Assembly (NCBI GenBank): GCA_963170055.1
Contig: CAUJGJ010000217.1
Coordinates: 62,001-126,000 of the forward strand
Direction of reading: 5' to 3'
DNA from: Halisarca cf. caerulea
Lineage: Eukaryota > Porifera > Demospongiae > Chondrillida > Halisarcidae
Length of the DNA: 64,000 bases
Under the pieces are notes generated by a model. The model ran no database searches and was not told the DNA's origin. It was given only the letters and a program-made list of their open reading frames with translations. A program made the translations under genes and the position numbers. Of the stretch, positions 26,501 through 41,900 are shown piece by piece (within the stretch, counting starts at the first letter, position 1; the number at the start of each line of letters is the position of its first letter).

Positions 26501-29500
26501 GTCCAATGGGAATGTGCGTGGTGCTAGTGCCAAATATTGGTATTAGCACCAGCATATCCAACACTACACAAATGCGCCCACAGCACTTCAGAAATTTCAT
26601 GTGTGTCCAAAGGGAATGTGCGTGGTGCTAGTGCCAAATATTGGTATTAGCACCAGCATATCCAACACTACACAAATGCGCCCACAGCACTTCAGAAATT
26701 TCATGTGTGTCCAAAGGGAATGTGCGTGGTGCTAGTTCCAAATATTGGTATTAGCACCAGCATATCCAACACTACACAAATACGCCCACAGCAATTAAGA
26801 AACTTCATGTGTGTCCACTTTTAATGTGCGTTGTTCTAGTGCCAAATATTGGTATTAGCACCAGCATATCCAACACTACACAAATACGCCCACAGCACTT
26901 AAGAAACTTCATGTGTGTCCAATGGGAATGTGCGTGGTGCTAGTGCCAAATATTGGTATTAGCACCAGCATATCCAACACTACACAAATACGCCCACAGC
27001 ATATAAGAAACTTCATGTGTGTCCACTGGGAATGTGCGGGGTGCTAGTGCCAAATATTGGTATTAGCACCAGCATATCCAACACTACACAAATACGCCCA
27101 CAGCATATAAGAAACTTCATGTGTGTCCACTGGGAATGTGCGTGGTGCTAGTGCCAAATATTGGTATTAGCACCAGCATATCCAACACTACACAAATGCG
27201 CCCACAGCACTTCAGAAACTTCATGTGTGTCCACTGGGAATGTATGTGGTGCTAGTGCCAAATATTGGTATTAGCACCAGCATATCCAACACTACACAAA
27301 TACGCCCACAGCACTTCAGAAACTTCATGTGTGTCCACTGGGAATGTGCGTGGTGCTAGTGCCAAATATTGGTATTAGCACCAGCATATCCAACACTACA
27401 CAAATACGCCCATAGCAGTTAAGAAACTTCATGTGTGTCCACTGGGAATGTGCGTGGTGCTAGTGCCAAATATTGGTATTAGCACCAGCATATCCAACAC
27501 TACACAAATACGCCCACAGCATATAAGGAACTTCATGTGTGTCCACTGGGAATGTGCGGGGTGCTAGTGCCAAATATTGGTATTAGCACCAGCATATCCA
27601 ACACTACACAAATACGCCCACAGCATATAAGAAACTTCATGTGTGTCCACTGGGAATGTGCGTGGTGCTAGTGCCAAATATTGGTATTAGCACCAGCATA
27701 TCCAACACTACACAAATACGCCCACAGCAGTTAAGAAACTTCATGTGTGTCCACTGGGAATATGCGTGGTGCTAGTGCCAAATATTGGTATTAGCACCAG
27801 CATATCCAACACTACACAAATACGCCCACAGCAATTAAGAAACTTCATGTGTGTCCAATGGGAATGTGCGTGGTGCTAGTGCCAAATATTGGTATTAGCA
27901 CCAGCATATCCAACACTACAAAAATGCGCCCACAGCACTTCAGAAATTTCATGTGTGTCCAAAGGGAATGTGCGTGGTGCTAGTGCCAAATATTGGTATT
28001 AGCACCAGCATATCCAACACTACACAAATACGCCCACAGCAATTAAGAAACTTCATGTGTGTCCACTTTTAATGTGCGTTGTTCTAGTGCCAAATATTGG
28101 TATTAGCACCAGCATATCCAACACTACACAAATACGCCCACAGCACTTAAGAAACTTCATGTGTGTCCAATGGGAATGTGCGTGGTGCTAGTGCCAAATA
28201 TTGGTATTAGCACCAGCATATCCAACACTACACAAATACGCCCACAGCATATAAGGAACTTCATGTGTGTCCACTGGGAATGTGCGGGGTGCTAGTGCCA
28301 AATATAGGTATTAGCACCAGCATATCCAACACTACACAAATACGCCCACAGCATATAAGAAACTTCATGTGTGTCCACTGGGAATGTGCGTGGTGCTAGT
28401 GCCAAATATTGGTATTAGCACCAGCATATCCAACACTACACAAATACGCCCACAGCATATAAGAAACTTCATGTGTGTCCACTGGGAATATGCGTGGTGC
28501 TAGTGCCAAATATTGGTATTAGCACCAGCATATCCAACACTACACAAATACGCCCACAGCAATTAAGAAACTTCATGTGTGTCCACTGGGAATGTGCGTG
28601 GTGCTAGTGCCAAATATTGGTATTAGCACCAGCATATCCAACACTACACAAATGCGCCCACAGCACTTCAGAAATTTCATGTGTGTCCAAAGGGAATGTG
28701 CGTGGTGCTAGTGCCAAATATTGGTATTAGCACCAGCATATCCAACACTACACAAATACGCCCACAGCATATAAGAAACTTCATGTGTGTCCACTGGGAA
28801 TGTGCGTGGTGCTAGTGCCAAATATTGGTATTAGCACCAGCATATCCAACACTACACAAATGCGCCCACAGCACTTCAGAAATTTCATGTGTGTCCAAAG
28901 GGAATGTGCGTGGTGCTAGTGCCAAATATTGGTATTAGCACCAGCATATCCAACACTACACAAATGCGCCCACAGCACTTCAGAAATTTCATGTGTGTCC
29001 AAAGGGAATGTGCGTGGTGCTAGTGCCAAATATTGGTATTAGCACCAGCATATCCAACACTACACAAATACGCCCACAGCAATTAAGAAACTTCATGTGT
29101 GTCCACTTTTAATGTGCGTTGTTCTAGTGCCAAATATTGGTATTAGCACCAGCATATCCAACACTACACAAATACGCCCACAGCACTTAAGAAACTTCAT
29201 GTGTGTCCAATGGGAATGTGCGTGGTGCTAGTGCCAAATATTCGTATTAGCACCAGCATATCCAACACTACACAAATAGGCCCACAGCATATAAGAAACT
29301 TCATGTGTGTCCACTGGGAATGTGCGGGGTGCTAGTGCCAAATATTGGTATTAGCACGAGCATATCCAACACTACACAAATACGCCCACAGCATATAAGA
29401 AACTTCATGTGTGTCCACTGGGAATGTGCGTGGTGCTAGTGCCAAATATTGGTATTAGCACCAGCATATCCAACACTACACAAATGCGCCCACAGCACTT

Positions 29501-32085
29501 CAGAAACTTCATGTGTGTCCACTGGGAATGTATGTGGTGCTAGTGCCAAATATTGGTATTAGCACCAGCATATCCAACACTACACAAATACGCCCACAGC
29601 ACTTCAGAAACTTCATGTGTGTCCACTGGGAATGTGCGTGGTGCTAGTGCCAAATATTGGTATTAGCACTAGCATATCCAACACTACACAAATACGCCCA
29701 TAGCAGTTAAGAAACTTCATGTGTGTCCACTGGGAATGTGCGTGGTGCTAGTGCCAAATATTGGTATTAGCACCAGCATATCCAACACTACACAAATACG
29801 CCCACAGCATATAAGGAACTTCATGTGTGTCCACTGGGAATGTGCGGGGTGCTAGTGCCAAATATTGGTATTAGCACCAGCATATCCAACACTACACAAA
29901 TACGCCCACAGCATATAAGAAACTTCATGTGTGTCCACTGGGAATGTGCGTGGTGCTAGTGCCAAATATTGGTATTAGCACCAGCATATCCAACACTACA
30001 CAAATACGCCCACAGCAGTTAAGAAACTTCATGTGTGTCCACTGGGAATATGCGTGGTGCTAGTGCCAAATATTGGTATTAGCACCAGCATATCCAACAC
30101 TACACAAATACGCCCACAGCAATTAAGAAACTTCATGTGTGTCCAATGGGAATGTGCGTGGTGCTAGTGCCAAATATTGGTATTAGCACCAGCATATCCA
30201 ACACTACACAAATGCGCCCACAGCACTTCAGAAATTTCATGTGTGTCCAAAGGGAATGTGCGTGGTGCTAGTGCCAAATATTGGTATTAGCACCAGCATA
30301 TCCAACACTACACAAATACGCCCACAGCAATTAAGAAACTTCATGTGTGTCCACTTTTAATGTGCGTTGTTCTAGTGCCAAATATTGGTATTAGCACCAG
30401 CATATCCAACACTACACAAATACGCCCACAGCACTTAAGAAACTTCATGTGTGTCCAATGGGAATGTGCGTGGTGCTAGTGCCAAATATTGGTATTAGCA
30501 CCAGCATATCCAACACTACACAAATACGCCCACAGCATATAAGGAACTTCATGTGTGTCCACTGGGAATGTGCGGGGTGCTAGTGCCAAATATAGGTATT
30601 AGCACCAGCATATCCAACACTACACAAATACGCCCACAGCATATAAGAAACTTCATGTGTGTCCACTGGGAATGTGCGTGGTGCTAGTGCCAAATATTGG
30701 TATTAGCACCAGCATATCCAACACTACACAAATACGCCCACAGCATATAAGAAACTTCATGTGTGTCCACTGGGAATATGCGTGGTGCTAGTGCCAAATA
30801 TTGGTATTAGCACCAGCATATCCAACACTACACAAATACGCCCACAGCAATTAAGAAACTTCATGTGTGTCCACTGGGAATGTGCGTGGTGCTAGTGCCA
30901 AATATTGGTATTAGCACCAGCATATCCAACACTACACAAATGCGCCCACAGCACTTCAGAAATTTCATGTGTGTCCAAAGGGAATGTGCGTGGTGCTAGT
31001 GCCAAATATTGGTATTAGCACCAGCATATCCAACACTACACAAATACGCCCACAGCATATAAGAAACTTCATGTGTGTCCACTGGGAATGTGCGTGGTGC
31101 TAGTGCCAAATATTGGTATTAGCACCAGCATATCCAACACTACACAAATGCTCCCACAGCACTTCAGAAATTTCATGTGTGTCCAAAGGGAATGTGCGTG
31201 GTGCTAGTGCCAAATATTGGTATTAGCACCAGCATATCCAACACTACACAAATGCGCCCACAGCACTTCAGAAATTTCATGTGTGTCCAAAGGGAATGTG
31301 CGTGGTGCTAGTGCCAAATATTGGTATTAGCACCAGCATATCCAACACTACACAAATACGCCCACAGCAATTAAGAAACTTCATGTGTGTCCACTTTTAA
31401 TGTGCGTTGTTCTAGTGCCAAATATTGGTATTAGCACCAGCATATCCAACACTACACAAATACGCCCACAGCACTTAAGAAACTTCATGTGTGTCCAATG
31501 GGAATGTGCGTGGTGCTAGTGCCAAATATTGGTATTAGCACCAGCATATCCAACACTACACAAATAGGCCCACAGCATATAAGAAACTTCATGTGTGTCC
31601 ACTGGGAATGTGCGGGGTGCTAGTGCCAAATATTGGTATTAGCACCAGCATATCCAACACTACACAAATACGCCCACAGCATATAAGAAACTTCATGTGT
31701 GTCCACTGGGAATGTGCGTGGTGCTAGTGCCAAATATTGGTATTAGCACCAGCATATCCAACACTACACAAATGCGCCCACAGCACTTCAGAAACTTCAT
31801 GTGTGTCCACTGGGAATGTATGTGGTGCTAGTGCCAAATATTGGTATTAGCACCAGCATATCCAACACTACACAAATACGCCCACAGCACTTCAGAAACT
31901 TCATGTGTGTCCACTGGGAATGTGCGTGGTGCTAGTGCCAAATATTGGTATTAGCACTAGCATATCCAACACTACACAAATACGCCCATAGCAGTTAAGA
32001 AACTTCATGTGTGTCCACTGGGAATGTGCGTGGTGCTAGTGCCAAATATTGGTATTAGCACCAGCATATCCAACACTACACAAAT
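26500..32085 (-). repeat. 2,288-bp (22-unit) higher-order repeat
   Basis: About 2.4 copies. Markers 2,288 bp apart include TGTATGTGGT (27,241; 29,529; 31,817), TATAGGTA (28,303/30,591), CCCATAGCAG (29,701/31,989) and the CACTTTTAATG unit (26,819/29,107/31,395 and 28,067/30,355). Each copy contains two CACTTTTAATG units, 12 and 10 units apart in alternation. The pattern ends near 32,085, where CATATAAGG is replaced by CAATTAAG. Confidence 0.82.
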
Positions 32086-32169
32086 ACGCCCACAGCAATT
32101 AAGAAACTTCATGTGTGTCCACTGGGAACGTATGTGGTGATAGTGCCAAATATTGGTATTAGCACCAGC

Positions 32170-35100
32170 ATATCCAACACTACACAAATACGCCCACAGC
32201 ATATAAGAAACTTCATGTGTGTCCACTGGGAATGTGCGTGGTGCTAGTGCCAAATATTGGTATTAGCACCAGCATATCCAACACTACACAAATACGCCCA
32301 CAGCATATAAGAAACTTCATGTGTGTCCACTGGGAATGTGCGTGGTGCTAGTGCCAAATATTGGTATTAGCACCAGCATATCCAACACTACACAAATATG
32401 CCCACAGCACTTCAGAAACTTCATGTGTGTCCAAAGGGAATGTGCGTGGTGCTAGTGCCAAATATTGGTATTAGCACCAGCATATCCAACACTACACAAA
32501 TACGCCCACAGCACTTCAGAAACTTCATGTGTGTCCACTGGGAATGTGCGTGGTGCTAGTGCCAAATATTGGTATTAGCACCAGCATATCCAACACTACA
32601 CAAATACGCCCACAGCACTTCAGAAACTTCATGTGTGTCCACTGGGAATGTGCGTGGTGCTAGTGCCAAATATTGGTATTAGCACCAGCATATCCAACAC
32701 TACTCCAATACGCCCACAGCACTTCAGAAACTTCATGTGTGTCCACTGGGAATGTGCGTGGTGCTAGTGCCAAATATTGGTATTAGCACCAGCATATCCA
32801 ACACTACACAAATACGCCCACAGCACTTCAGAAACTTCATGTGTGTCCACTGGGAATGTGCGTGGTGCTAGTGCCAAATATTGGTATTAGCACCAGCATA
32901 TCCAACACTACACAAATACGCCCACAGCAATTAAGAAACTTCATGTGTGTCCAATGGGAATGTGCGTGGTGCTAGTGCCAAATATTGGTATTAGCACCAG
33001 CATATCCAACACTACACAAATGCGCCCACAGCACTTCAGAAATTTCATGTGTGTCCAAAGGGAATGTGCGTGGTGCTAGTGCCAAATATTGGTATTAGCA
33101 CCAGCATATCCAACACTACACAAATGCGCCCACAGCACTTCAGAAATTTCATGTGTGTCCAAAGGGAATGTGCGTGGTGCTAGTGCCAAATATTGGTATT
33201 AGCACCAGCATATCCAACACTACACAAATACGCCCACAGCAATTAAGAAACTTCATGTGTGTCCACTTTTAATGTGCGTTGTTCTAGTGCCAAATATTGG
33301 TATTAGCACCAGCATATCCAACACTACACAAATACGCCCACAGCACTTAAGAAACTTCATGTGTGTCCAATGGGAATGTGCGTGGTGCTAGTGCCAAATA
33401 TTGGTATTAGCACCAGCATATCCAACACTACACAAATACGCCCACAGCATATAAGAAACTTCATGTGTGTCCACTGGGAATGTGCGTGGTGCTAGTGCCA
33501 AATATTGGTATTAGCACCAGCATATCCAACACTACACAAATGCGCCCACAGCACTTCAGAAATTTCATGTGTGTCCAAAGGGAATGTGCGTGGTGCTAGT
33601 GCCAAATATTGGTATTAGCACCAGCATATCCAACAATACACAAATGCGCCCACAGCACTTCAGAAATTTCATGTGTGTCCAAAGGGAATGTGCGTGGTGC
33701 TAGTGCCAAATATTGGTATTAGCACCAGCATATCCAACACTACACAAATACGCCCACAGCAATTAAGAAACTTCATGTGTGTCCACTTTTAATGTGCGTT
33801 GTTCTAGTGCCAAATATTGGTATTAGCACCAGCATATCCAACACTACACAAATACGCCCACAGCACTTAAGAAACTTCATGTGTGTCCAATGGGAATGTG
33901 CGTGGTGCTAGTGCCAAATATTGGTATTAGCACCAGCATATCCAACACTACACAAATACGCCCACAGCATATAAGAAACTTCATGTGTGTCCACTGGGAA
34001 TGTGCGTGGTGCTAGTGCCAAATATTGGTATTAGCACCAGCATATCCAACACTACACAAATGCGCCCACAGCACTTCAGAAATTTCATGTGTGTCCAAAG
34101 GGAATGTGCGTGGTGCTAGTGCCAAATATTGGTATTAGCACCAGCATATCCAACACTACACAAATGCGCCCACAGCACTTCAGAAATTTCATGTGTGTCC
34201 AAAGGGAATGTGCGTGGTGCTAGTGCCAAATATTGGTATAAGCACCAGCATATCCAACACTACACAAATACGCCCACAGCAATTAAGAAACTTCATGTGT
34301 GTCCACTTTTAATGTGCGTTGTTCTAGTGCCAAATATTGGTATTAGCACCAGCATATCCAACACTACACAAATACGCCCACAGCACTTAAGAAACTTCAT
34401 GTGTGTCCAATGGGAATGTGCGTGGTGCTAGTGCCAAATATTGGTATTAGCACCAGCATATCCAACACTACACAAATACGCCCACAGCATATAAGAAACT
34501 TCATGTGTGTCCACTGGGAATGTGCGTGGTGCTAGTGCCAAATATTGGTATTAGCACCAGCATATCCAACACTACACAAATAGGCCCACAGCATATAAGA
34601 AACTTCATGTGTGTCCACTGGGAATGTGCGGGGTGCTAGTGCCAAATATTGGTATTAGCACCAGCATATCCAACACTACACAAATACGCCCACAGCATAT
34701 AAGAAACTTCATGTGTGTCCACTGGGAATGTGCGTGGTGCTAGTGCCAAATATTGGTATTAGCACCAGCATATCCAACACTACACAAATGCGCCCACAGC
34801 ACTTCAGAAACTTCATGTGTGTCCACTGGGAATGTATGTGGTGCTAGTGCCAAATATTGGTATTAGCACCAGCATATCCAACACTACACAAATACGCCCA
34901 CAGCACTTCAGAAACTTCATGTGTGTCCAATGGGAATGTGCGTGGTGCTAGTGCATAATATTGGTATTAGCACCAGCATATCCAACACTACACAAATACG
35001 CCCATAGCAGTTAAGAAACTTCATGTGTGTCCACTGGGAATGTGCGTGGTGCTAGTGCCAAATATTGGTATTATCACCAGCATATCCAACACTACACAAA

Positions 35101-38100
35101 TACGCCCAAAGCAATTAAGAAACTTCATGTGTGTCCACTGGGAACGTATGTGGTGATAGTGCCAAATATTGGTATTAGCACCAGCATATCCAACACTACA
35201 CAAATACGCCCACAGCATATAAGAAACTTCATGTGTGTCCACTGGGAATGTGCGTGGTGCTAGTGCCAAATATTGGTGTTAGCACCAGCATATCCAACAC
35301 TACACAAATACGCCCACAGCATATAAGAAACTTCATGTGTGTCCACTCGGAATGTGCGTGGTGCTAGTGCCAAATATTGGTATTAGCACCAGCATATCCA
35401 ACACTACACAAATATGCCCACAGCACTTCAGAAACTTCATGTGTGTCCACTGGGAATGTGCGTGGTGCTAGTGCCAAATATTGGTATTAGCACCAGCATA
35501 TCCAACACTACACAAATACGCCCACAGCATATAAGAAACTTCATGTGTGTCCACTCGGAATGTGCGTGGTGCTAGTGCCAAATATTGGTATTAGCACCAG
35601 CATATCCAACACTACACAAATATGCCCACAGCACTTCAGAAACTTCATGTGTGTCCAAAGGGAATGTGCGTGGTGCTAGTGCCAAATATTGGTATTAGCA
35701 CCAGCATATCCAACACTACACAAATACGCCCACAGCATATAAGAAACTTCATGTGTGTCCACTGGGAATGTGCGTGGTGCTAGTGCCAAATATTGGTATT
35801 AGCACCAGCATATCCAACACTACACAAATACGCCCACAGCATATAAGAAACTTCATGTGTGTCCACTGGGAATGTGCGTGGTGCTAGTGCCAAATATTGG
35901 TATTAGCACCAGCATATCCAACACTACACAAATATGCCCACAGCACTTCAGAAACTTCATGTGTGTCCAAAGGGAATGTGCGTGGTGCTAGTGCCAAATA
36001 TTGGTATTAGCACCAGCATATCCAACACTACACAAATACGCCCACAGCACTTCAGAAACTTCATGTGTGTCCACTGGGAATGTGCGTGGTGCTAGTGCCA
36101 AATATTGGTATTAGCACCAGCATATCCAACACTACACAAATACGCCCACAGCACTTCAGAAACTTCATGTGTGTCCACTGGGAATGTGCGTGGTGCTAGT
36201 GCCAAATATTGGTATTAGCACCAGCATATCCAACACTACTCAAATACGCCCACAGCACTTCAGAAACTTCATGTGTGTCCACTGGGAATGTGCGTGGTGC
36301 TAGTGCCAAATATTGGTATTAGCACCAGCATATCCAACACTACACAAATACGCCCACAGCACTTCAGAAACTTCATGTGTGTCCACTGGGAATGTGCGTG
36401 GTGCTAGTGCCAAATATTGGTATTAGCACCAGCATATCCAACACTACACAAATACGCCCACAGCAATTAAGAAACTTCATGTGTGTCCAATGGGAATGTG
36501 CGTGGTGCTAGTGCCAAATATTGGTATTAGCACCAGCATATCCAACACTACACAAATGCGCCCACAGCACTTCAGAAATTTCATGTGTGTCCAAAGGGAA
36601 TGTGCGTGGTGCTAGTGCCAAATATTGGTATTAGCACCAGCATATCCAACACTACACAAATGCGCCCACAGCACTTCAGAAATTTCATGTGTGTCCAAAG
36701 GGAATGTGCGTGGTGCTAGTGCCAAATATTGGTATTAGCACCAGCATATCCAACACTACACAAATACGCCCACAGCAATTAAGAAACTTCATGTGTGTCC
36801 ACTTTTAATGTGCGTTGTTCTAGTGCCAAATATTGGTATTAGCACCAGCATATCCAACACTACACAAATACGCCCACAGCACTTAAGAAACTTCATGTGT
36901 GTCCAATGGGAATGTGCGTGGTGCTAGTGCCAAATATTGGTATTAGCACCAGCATATCCAACACTACACAAATACGCCCACAGCATATAAGAAACTTCAT
37001 GTGTGTCCACTGGGAATGTGCGTGGTGCTAGTGCCAAATATTGGTATTAGCACCAGCATATCCAACACTACACAAATGCGCCCACAGCACTTCAGAAATT
37101 TCATGTGTGTCCAAAGGGAATGTGCGTGGTGCTAGTGCCAAATATTGGTATTAGCACCAGCATATCCAACAATACACAAATGCGCCCACAGCACTTCAGA
37201 AATTTCATGTGTGTCCAAAGGGAATGTGCGTGGTGCTAGTGCCAAATATTGGTATTAGCACCAGCATATCCAACACTACACAAATACGCCCACAGCAATT
37301 AAGAAACTTCATGTGTGTCCACTTTTAATGTGCGTTGTTCTAGTGCCAAATATTGGTATTAGCACCAGCATATCCAACACTACACAAATACGCCCACAGC
37401 ACTTAAGAAACTTCATGTGTGTCCAATGGGAATGTGCGTGGTGCTAGTGCCAAATATTGGTATTAGCACCAGCATATCCAACACTACACAAATACGCCCA
37501 CAGCATATAAGAAACTTCATGTGTGTCCACTGGGAATGTGCGTGGTGCTAGTGCCAAATATTGGTATTAGCACCAGCATATCCAACACTACACAAATGCG
37601 CCCACAGCACTTCAGAAATTTCATGTGTGTCCAAAGGGAATGTGCGTGGTGCTAGTGCCAAATATTGGTATTAGCACCAGCATATCCAACACTACACAAA
37701 TGCGCCCACAGCACTTCAGAAATTTCATGTGTGTCCAAAGGGAATGTGCGTGGTGCTAGTGCCAAATATTGGTATAAGCACCAGCATATCCAACACTACA
37801 CAAATACGCCCACAGCAATTAAGAAACTTCATGTGTGTCCACTTTTAATGTGCGTTGTTCTAGTGCCAAATATTGGTATTAGCACCAGCATATCCAACAC
37901 TACACAAATACGCCCACAGCACTTAAGAAACTTCATGTGTGTCCAATGGGAATGTGCGTGGTGCTAGTGCCAAATATTGGTATTAGCACCAGCATATCCA
38001 ACACTACACAAATACGCCCACAGCATATAAGAAACTTCATGTGTGTCCACTGGGAATGTGCGTGGTGCTAGTGCCAAATATTGGTATTAGCACCAGCATA

Positions 38101-38983
38101 TCCAACACTACACAAATAGGCCCACAGCATATAAGAAACTTCATGTGTGTCCACTGGGAATGTGCGGGGTGCTAGTGCCAAATATTGGTATTAGCACCAG
38201 CATATCCAACACTACACAAATACGCCCACAGCATATAAGAAACTTCATGTGTGTCCACTGGGAATGTGCGTGGTGCTAGTGCCAAATATTGGTATTAGCA
38301 CCAGCATATCCAACACTACACAAATGCGCCCACAGCACTTCAGAAACTTCATGTGTGTCCACTGGGAATGTATGTGGTGCTAGTGCCAAATATTGGTATT
38401 AGCACCAGCATATCCAACACTACACAAATACGCCCACAGCACTTCAGAAACTTCATGTGTGTCCACTGGGAATGTGCGTGGTGCTAGTGCATAATATTGG
38501 TATTAGCACCAGCATATCCAACACTACACAAATACGCCCATAGCAGTTAAGAAACTTCATGTGTGTCCACTGGGAATGTGCGTGGTGCTAGTGCCAAATA
38601 TTGGTATTATCACCAGCATATCCAACACTACACAAATACGCCCAAAGCAATTAAGAAACTTCATGTGTGTCCACTGGGAACGTATGTGGTGATAGTGCCA
38701 AATATTGGTATTAGCACCAGCATATCCAACACTACACAAATACGCCCACAGCATATAAGAAACTTCATGTGTGTCCACTGGGAATGTGCGTGGTGCTAGT
38801 GCCAAATATTGGTGTTAGCACCAGCATATCCAACACTACACAAATACGCCCACAGCATATAAGAAACTTCATGTGTGTCCACTCGGAATGTGCGTGGTGC
38901 TAGTGCCAAATATTGGTATTAGCACCAGCATATCCAACACTACACAAATATGCCCACAGCACTTCAGAAACTTCATGTGTGTC
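32170..38983 (-). repeat. 3,536-bp (34-unit) duplication
   Basis: 32,170-35,447 matches 35,706-38,983. Paired markers include the run of three CACTTTTAATG units 5 units apart (33,267/33,787/34,307 and 36,803/37,323/37,843), CAACAATACAC, GGTATAAGC, GTGCATAATATTGG, CCCAAAGC, GGTGTTAGC and CCACTCGG. Differences are few, for example TACTCCAATA versus TACTCAAATA (32,701/36,237). Confidence 0.83.
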
Positions 38984-41900
38984 CAAAGGGAATGTGCGTG
39001 GTGCTAGTGCCAAATATTGGTATTAGCACCAGCATATCCAACACTACACAAATACGCCCACAGCACTTCAGAAACTTCATGTGTGTCCACTGGGAATGTG
39101 CGTGGTGCTAGTGCCAAATATTGGTATTAGCACCAGCATATCCAACACTACTCAAATACGAACACAGCACTTCAGAAACTTCATGTGTGTCCACTGGGAA
39201 TGTGCGTGGTGCTAGTGCCAAATATTGGTATTAGCACCAGCATATCCAACACTACACAAATACGCCCACAGCACTTCAGAAACTTCATGTGTGTCCACTG
39301 GGAATGTGCGTGGTGCTAGTGCCAAATATTGGTATTAGCACCAGCATATCCAACACTACACAAATACGCCCACAGCAGTTAAGAAACTTCATGTGTGTCC
39401 ACTGGGAATATGCGTGGTGCTAGTGCCAAATATTGGTATTAGCACCAGCATATCCAACACTACACAAATACGCCCACAGCAATTAAGAAACTTCATGTGT
39501 GTCCAATGGGAATGTGCGTGGTGCTAGTGCCAAATATTGGTATTAGCACCAGCATATCCAACACTACACAAATACGCCCACAGCAATTAAGAAACTTCAT
39601 GTGTGTCCAATGGGAATGTGCGTGGTGCTAGTGCCAAATATTGGTATTAGCACCAGCATATCCAACACTACACAAATGCGCCCACAGCACTTCAGAAATT
39701 TCATGTGTGTCCAAAGGGAATGTGCGTGGTGCTAGTGCCAAATATTGGTATTAGCACCAGCATATCCAACACTACACAAATGCGCCCACAGCACTTCAGA
39801 AATTTCATGTGTGTCCAAAGGGAATGTGCGTGGTGCTAGTGCCAAATATTGGTATTAGCACCAGCATATCCAACACTACACAAATACGCCCACAGCATAT
39901 AAGAAACTTCATGTGTGTCCACTGGGAATGTGCGTGGTGCTAGTGCCAAATATTGGTATTAGCACCAGCATATCCAACACTACACAAATGCGCCCACAGC
40001 ACTTCAGAAACTTCATGTGTGTCCACTGGGAATGTATGTTGTGCTAGTGCCAAATATTGGTATTAGCACCAGCATATCCAACACTACACAAATACGCCCA
40101 CAGCACTTCAGAAACTTCATGTGTGTCCACTGGGAATGTGCGTGGTGCTAGTGCCAAATATTGGTATTAGCACCAGCATATCCAACACTACACAAATACG
40201 CCCACAGCATATAAGAAACTTCATGTGTGTCCACTCGGAATGTGCGTGGTGCTAGTGCCAAATATTGGTATTAGCACCAGCATATCCAACACTACACAAA
40301 TACGCCCACAGCATATAAGAAACTTCATGTGTGTCCACTGGGAATGTGCGTGGTGCTAGTGCCAAATATTGGTATTAGCACCAGCATATCCAACACTACA
40401 CAAATATGCCCACAGCACTTCAGAAACTTCATGTGTGTCCAAAGGGAATGTGCGTGGTGCTAGTGCCAAATATTGGTATTAGCACCAGCATATCCAACAC
40501 TACACAAATACGCCCACAGCACTTCAGAAACTTCATGTGTGTCCACTGGGAATGTGCGTGGTGCTAGTGCCAAATATTGGTATTAGCACCAGCATATCCA
40601 ACACTACACAAATACGCCCACAGCACTTCAGAAACTTCATGTGTGTCCACTGGGAATGTGCGTGGTGCTAGTGCCAAATATTGGTATTAGCACCAGCATA
40701 TCCAACACTACTCAAATACGCCCACAGCACTTCAGAAACTTCATGTGTGTCCACTGGGAATGTGCGTGGTGCTAGTGCCAAATATTGGTATTAGCACCAG
40801 CATATCCAACACTACACAAATACGCCCACAGCACTTCAGAAACTTCATGTGTGTCCACTGGGAATGTGCGTGGTGCTAGTGCCAAATATTGGTATTAGCA
40901 CCAGCATATCCAACACTACACAAATACGCCCACAGCAATTAAGAAACTTCATGTGTGTCCAATGGGAATGTGCGTGGTGCTAGTGCCAAATATTGGTATT
41001 AGCACCAGCATATCCAACACTACACAAATGCGCCCACAGCACTTCAGAAATTTCATGTGTGTCCAAAGGGAATGTGCGTGGTGCTAGTGCCAAATATTGG
41101 TATTAGCACCAGCATATCCAACACTACACAAATGCGCCCACAGCACTTCAGAAATTTCATGTGTGTCCAAAGGGAATGTGCGTGGTGCTAGTGCCAAATA
41201 TTGGTATTAGCACCAGCATATCCAACACTACACAAATACGCCCACAGCAATTAAGAAACTTCATGTGTGTCCACTTTTAATGTGCGTTGTTCTAGTGCCA
41301 AATATTGGTATTAGCACCAGCATATCCAACACTACACAAATACGCCCACAGCACTTAAGAAACTTCATGTGTGTCCAATGGGAATGTGCGTGGTGCTAGT
41401 GCCAAATATTGGTATTAGCACCAGCATATCCAACACTACACAAATACGCCCACAGCATATAAGAAACTTCATGTGTGTCCACTGGGAATGTGCGTGGTGC
41501 TAGTGCCAAATATTGGTATTAGCACCAGCATATCCAACACTACACAAATGCGCCCACAGCACTTCAGAAATTTCATGTGTGTCCAAAGGGAATGTGCGTG
41601 GTGCTAGTGCCAAATATTGGTATTAGCACCAGCATATCCAACAATACACAAATGCCCCACAGCACTTCAGAAATTTCATGTGTGTCCAAAGGGAATGTGC
41701 GTGGTGCTAGTGCCAAATATTGGTATTAGCACCAGCATATCCAACACTACACAAATACGCCCACAGCAATTAAGAAACTTCATGTGTGTCCACTTTTAAT
41801 GTGCGTTGTTCTAGTGCCAAATATTGGTATTAGCACCAGCATATCCAACACTACACAAATACGCCCACAGCACTTAAGAAACTTCATGTGTGTCCAATGG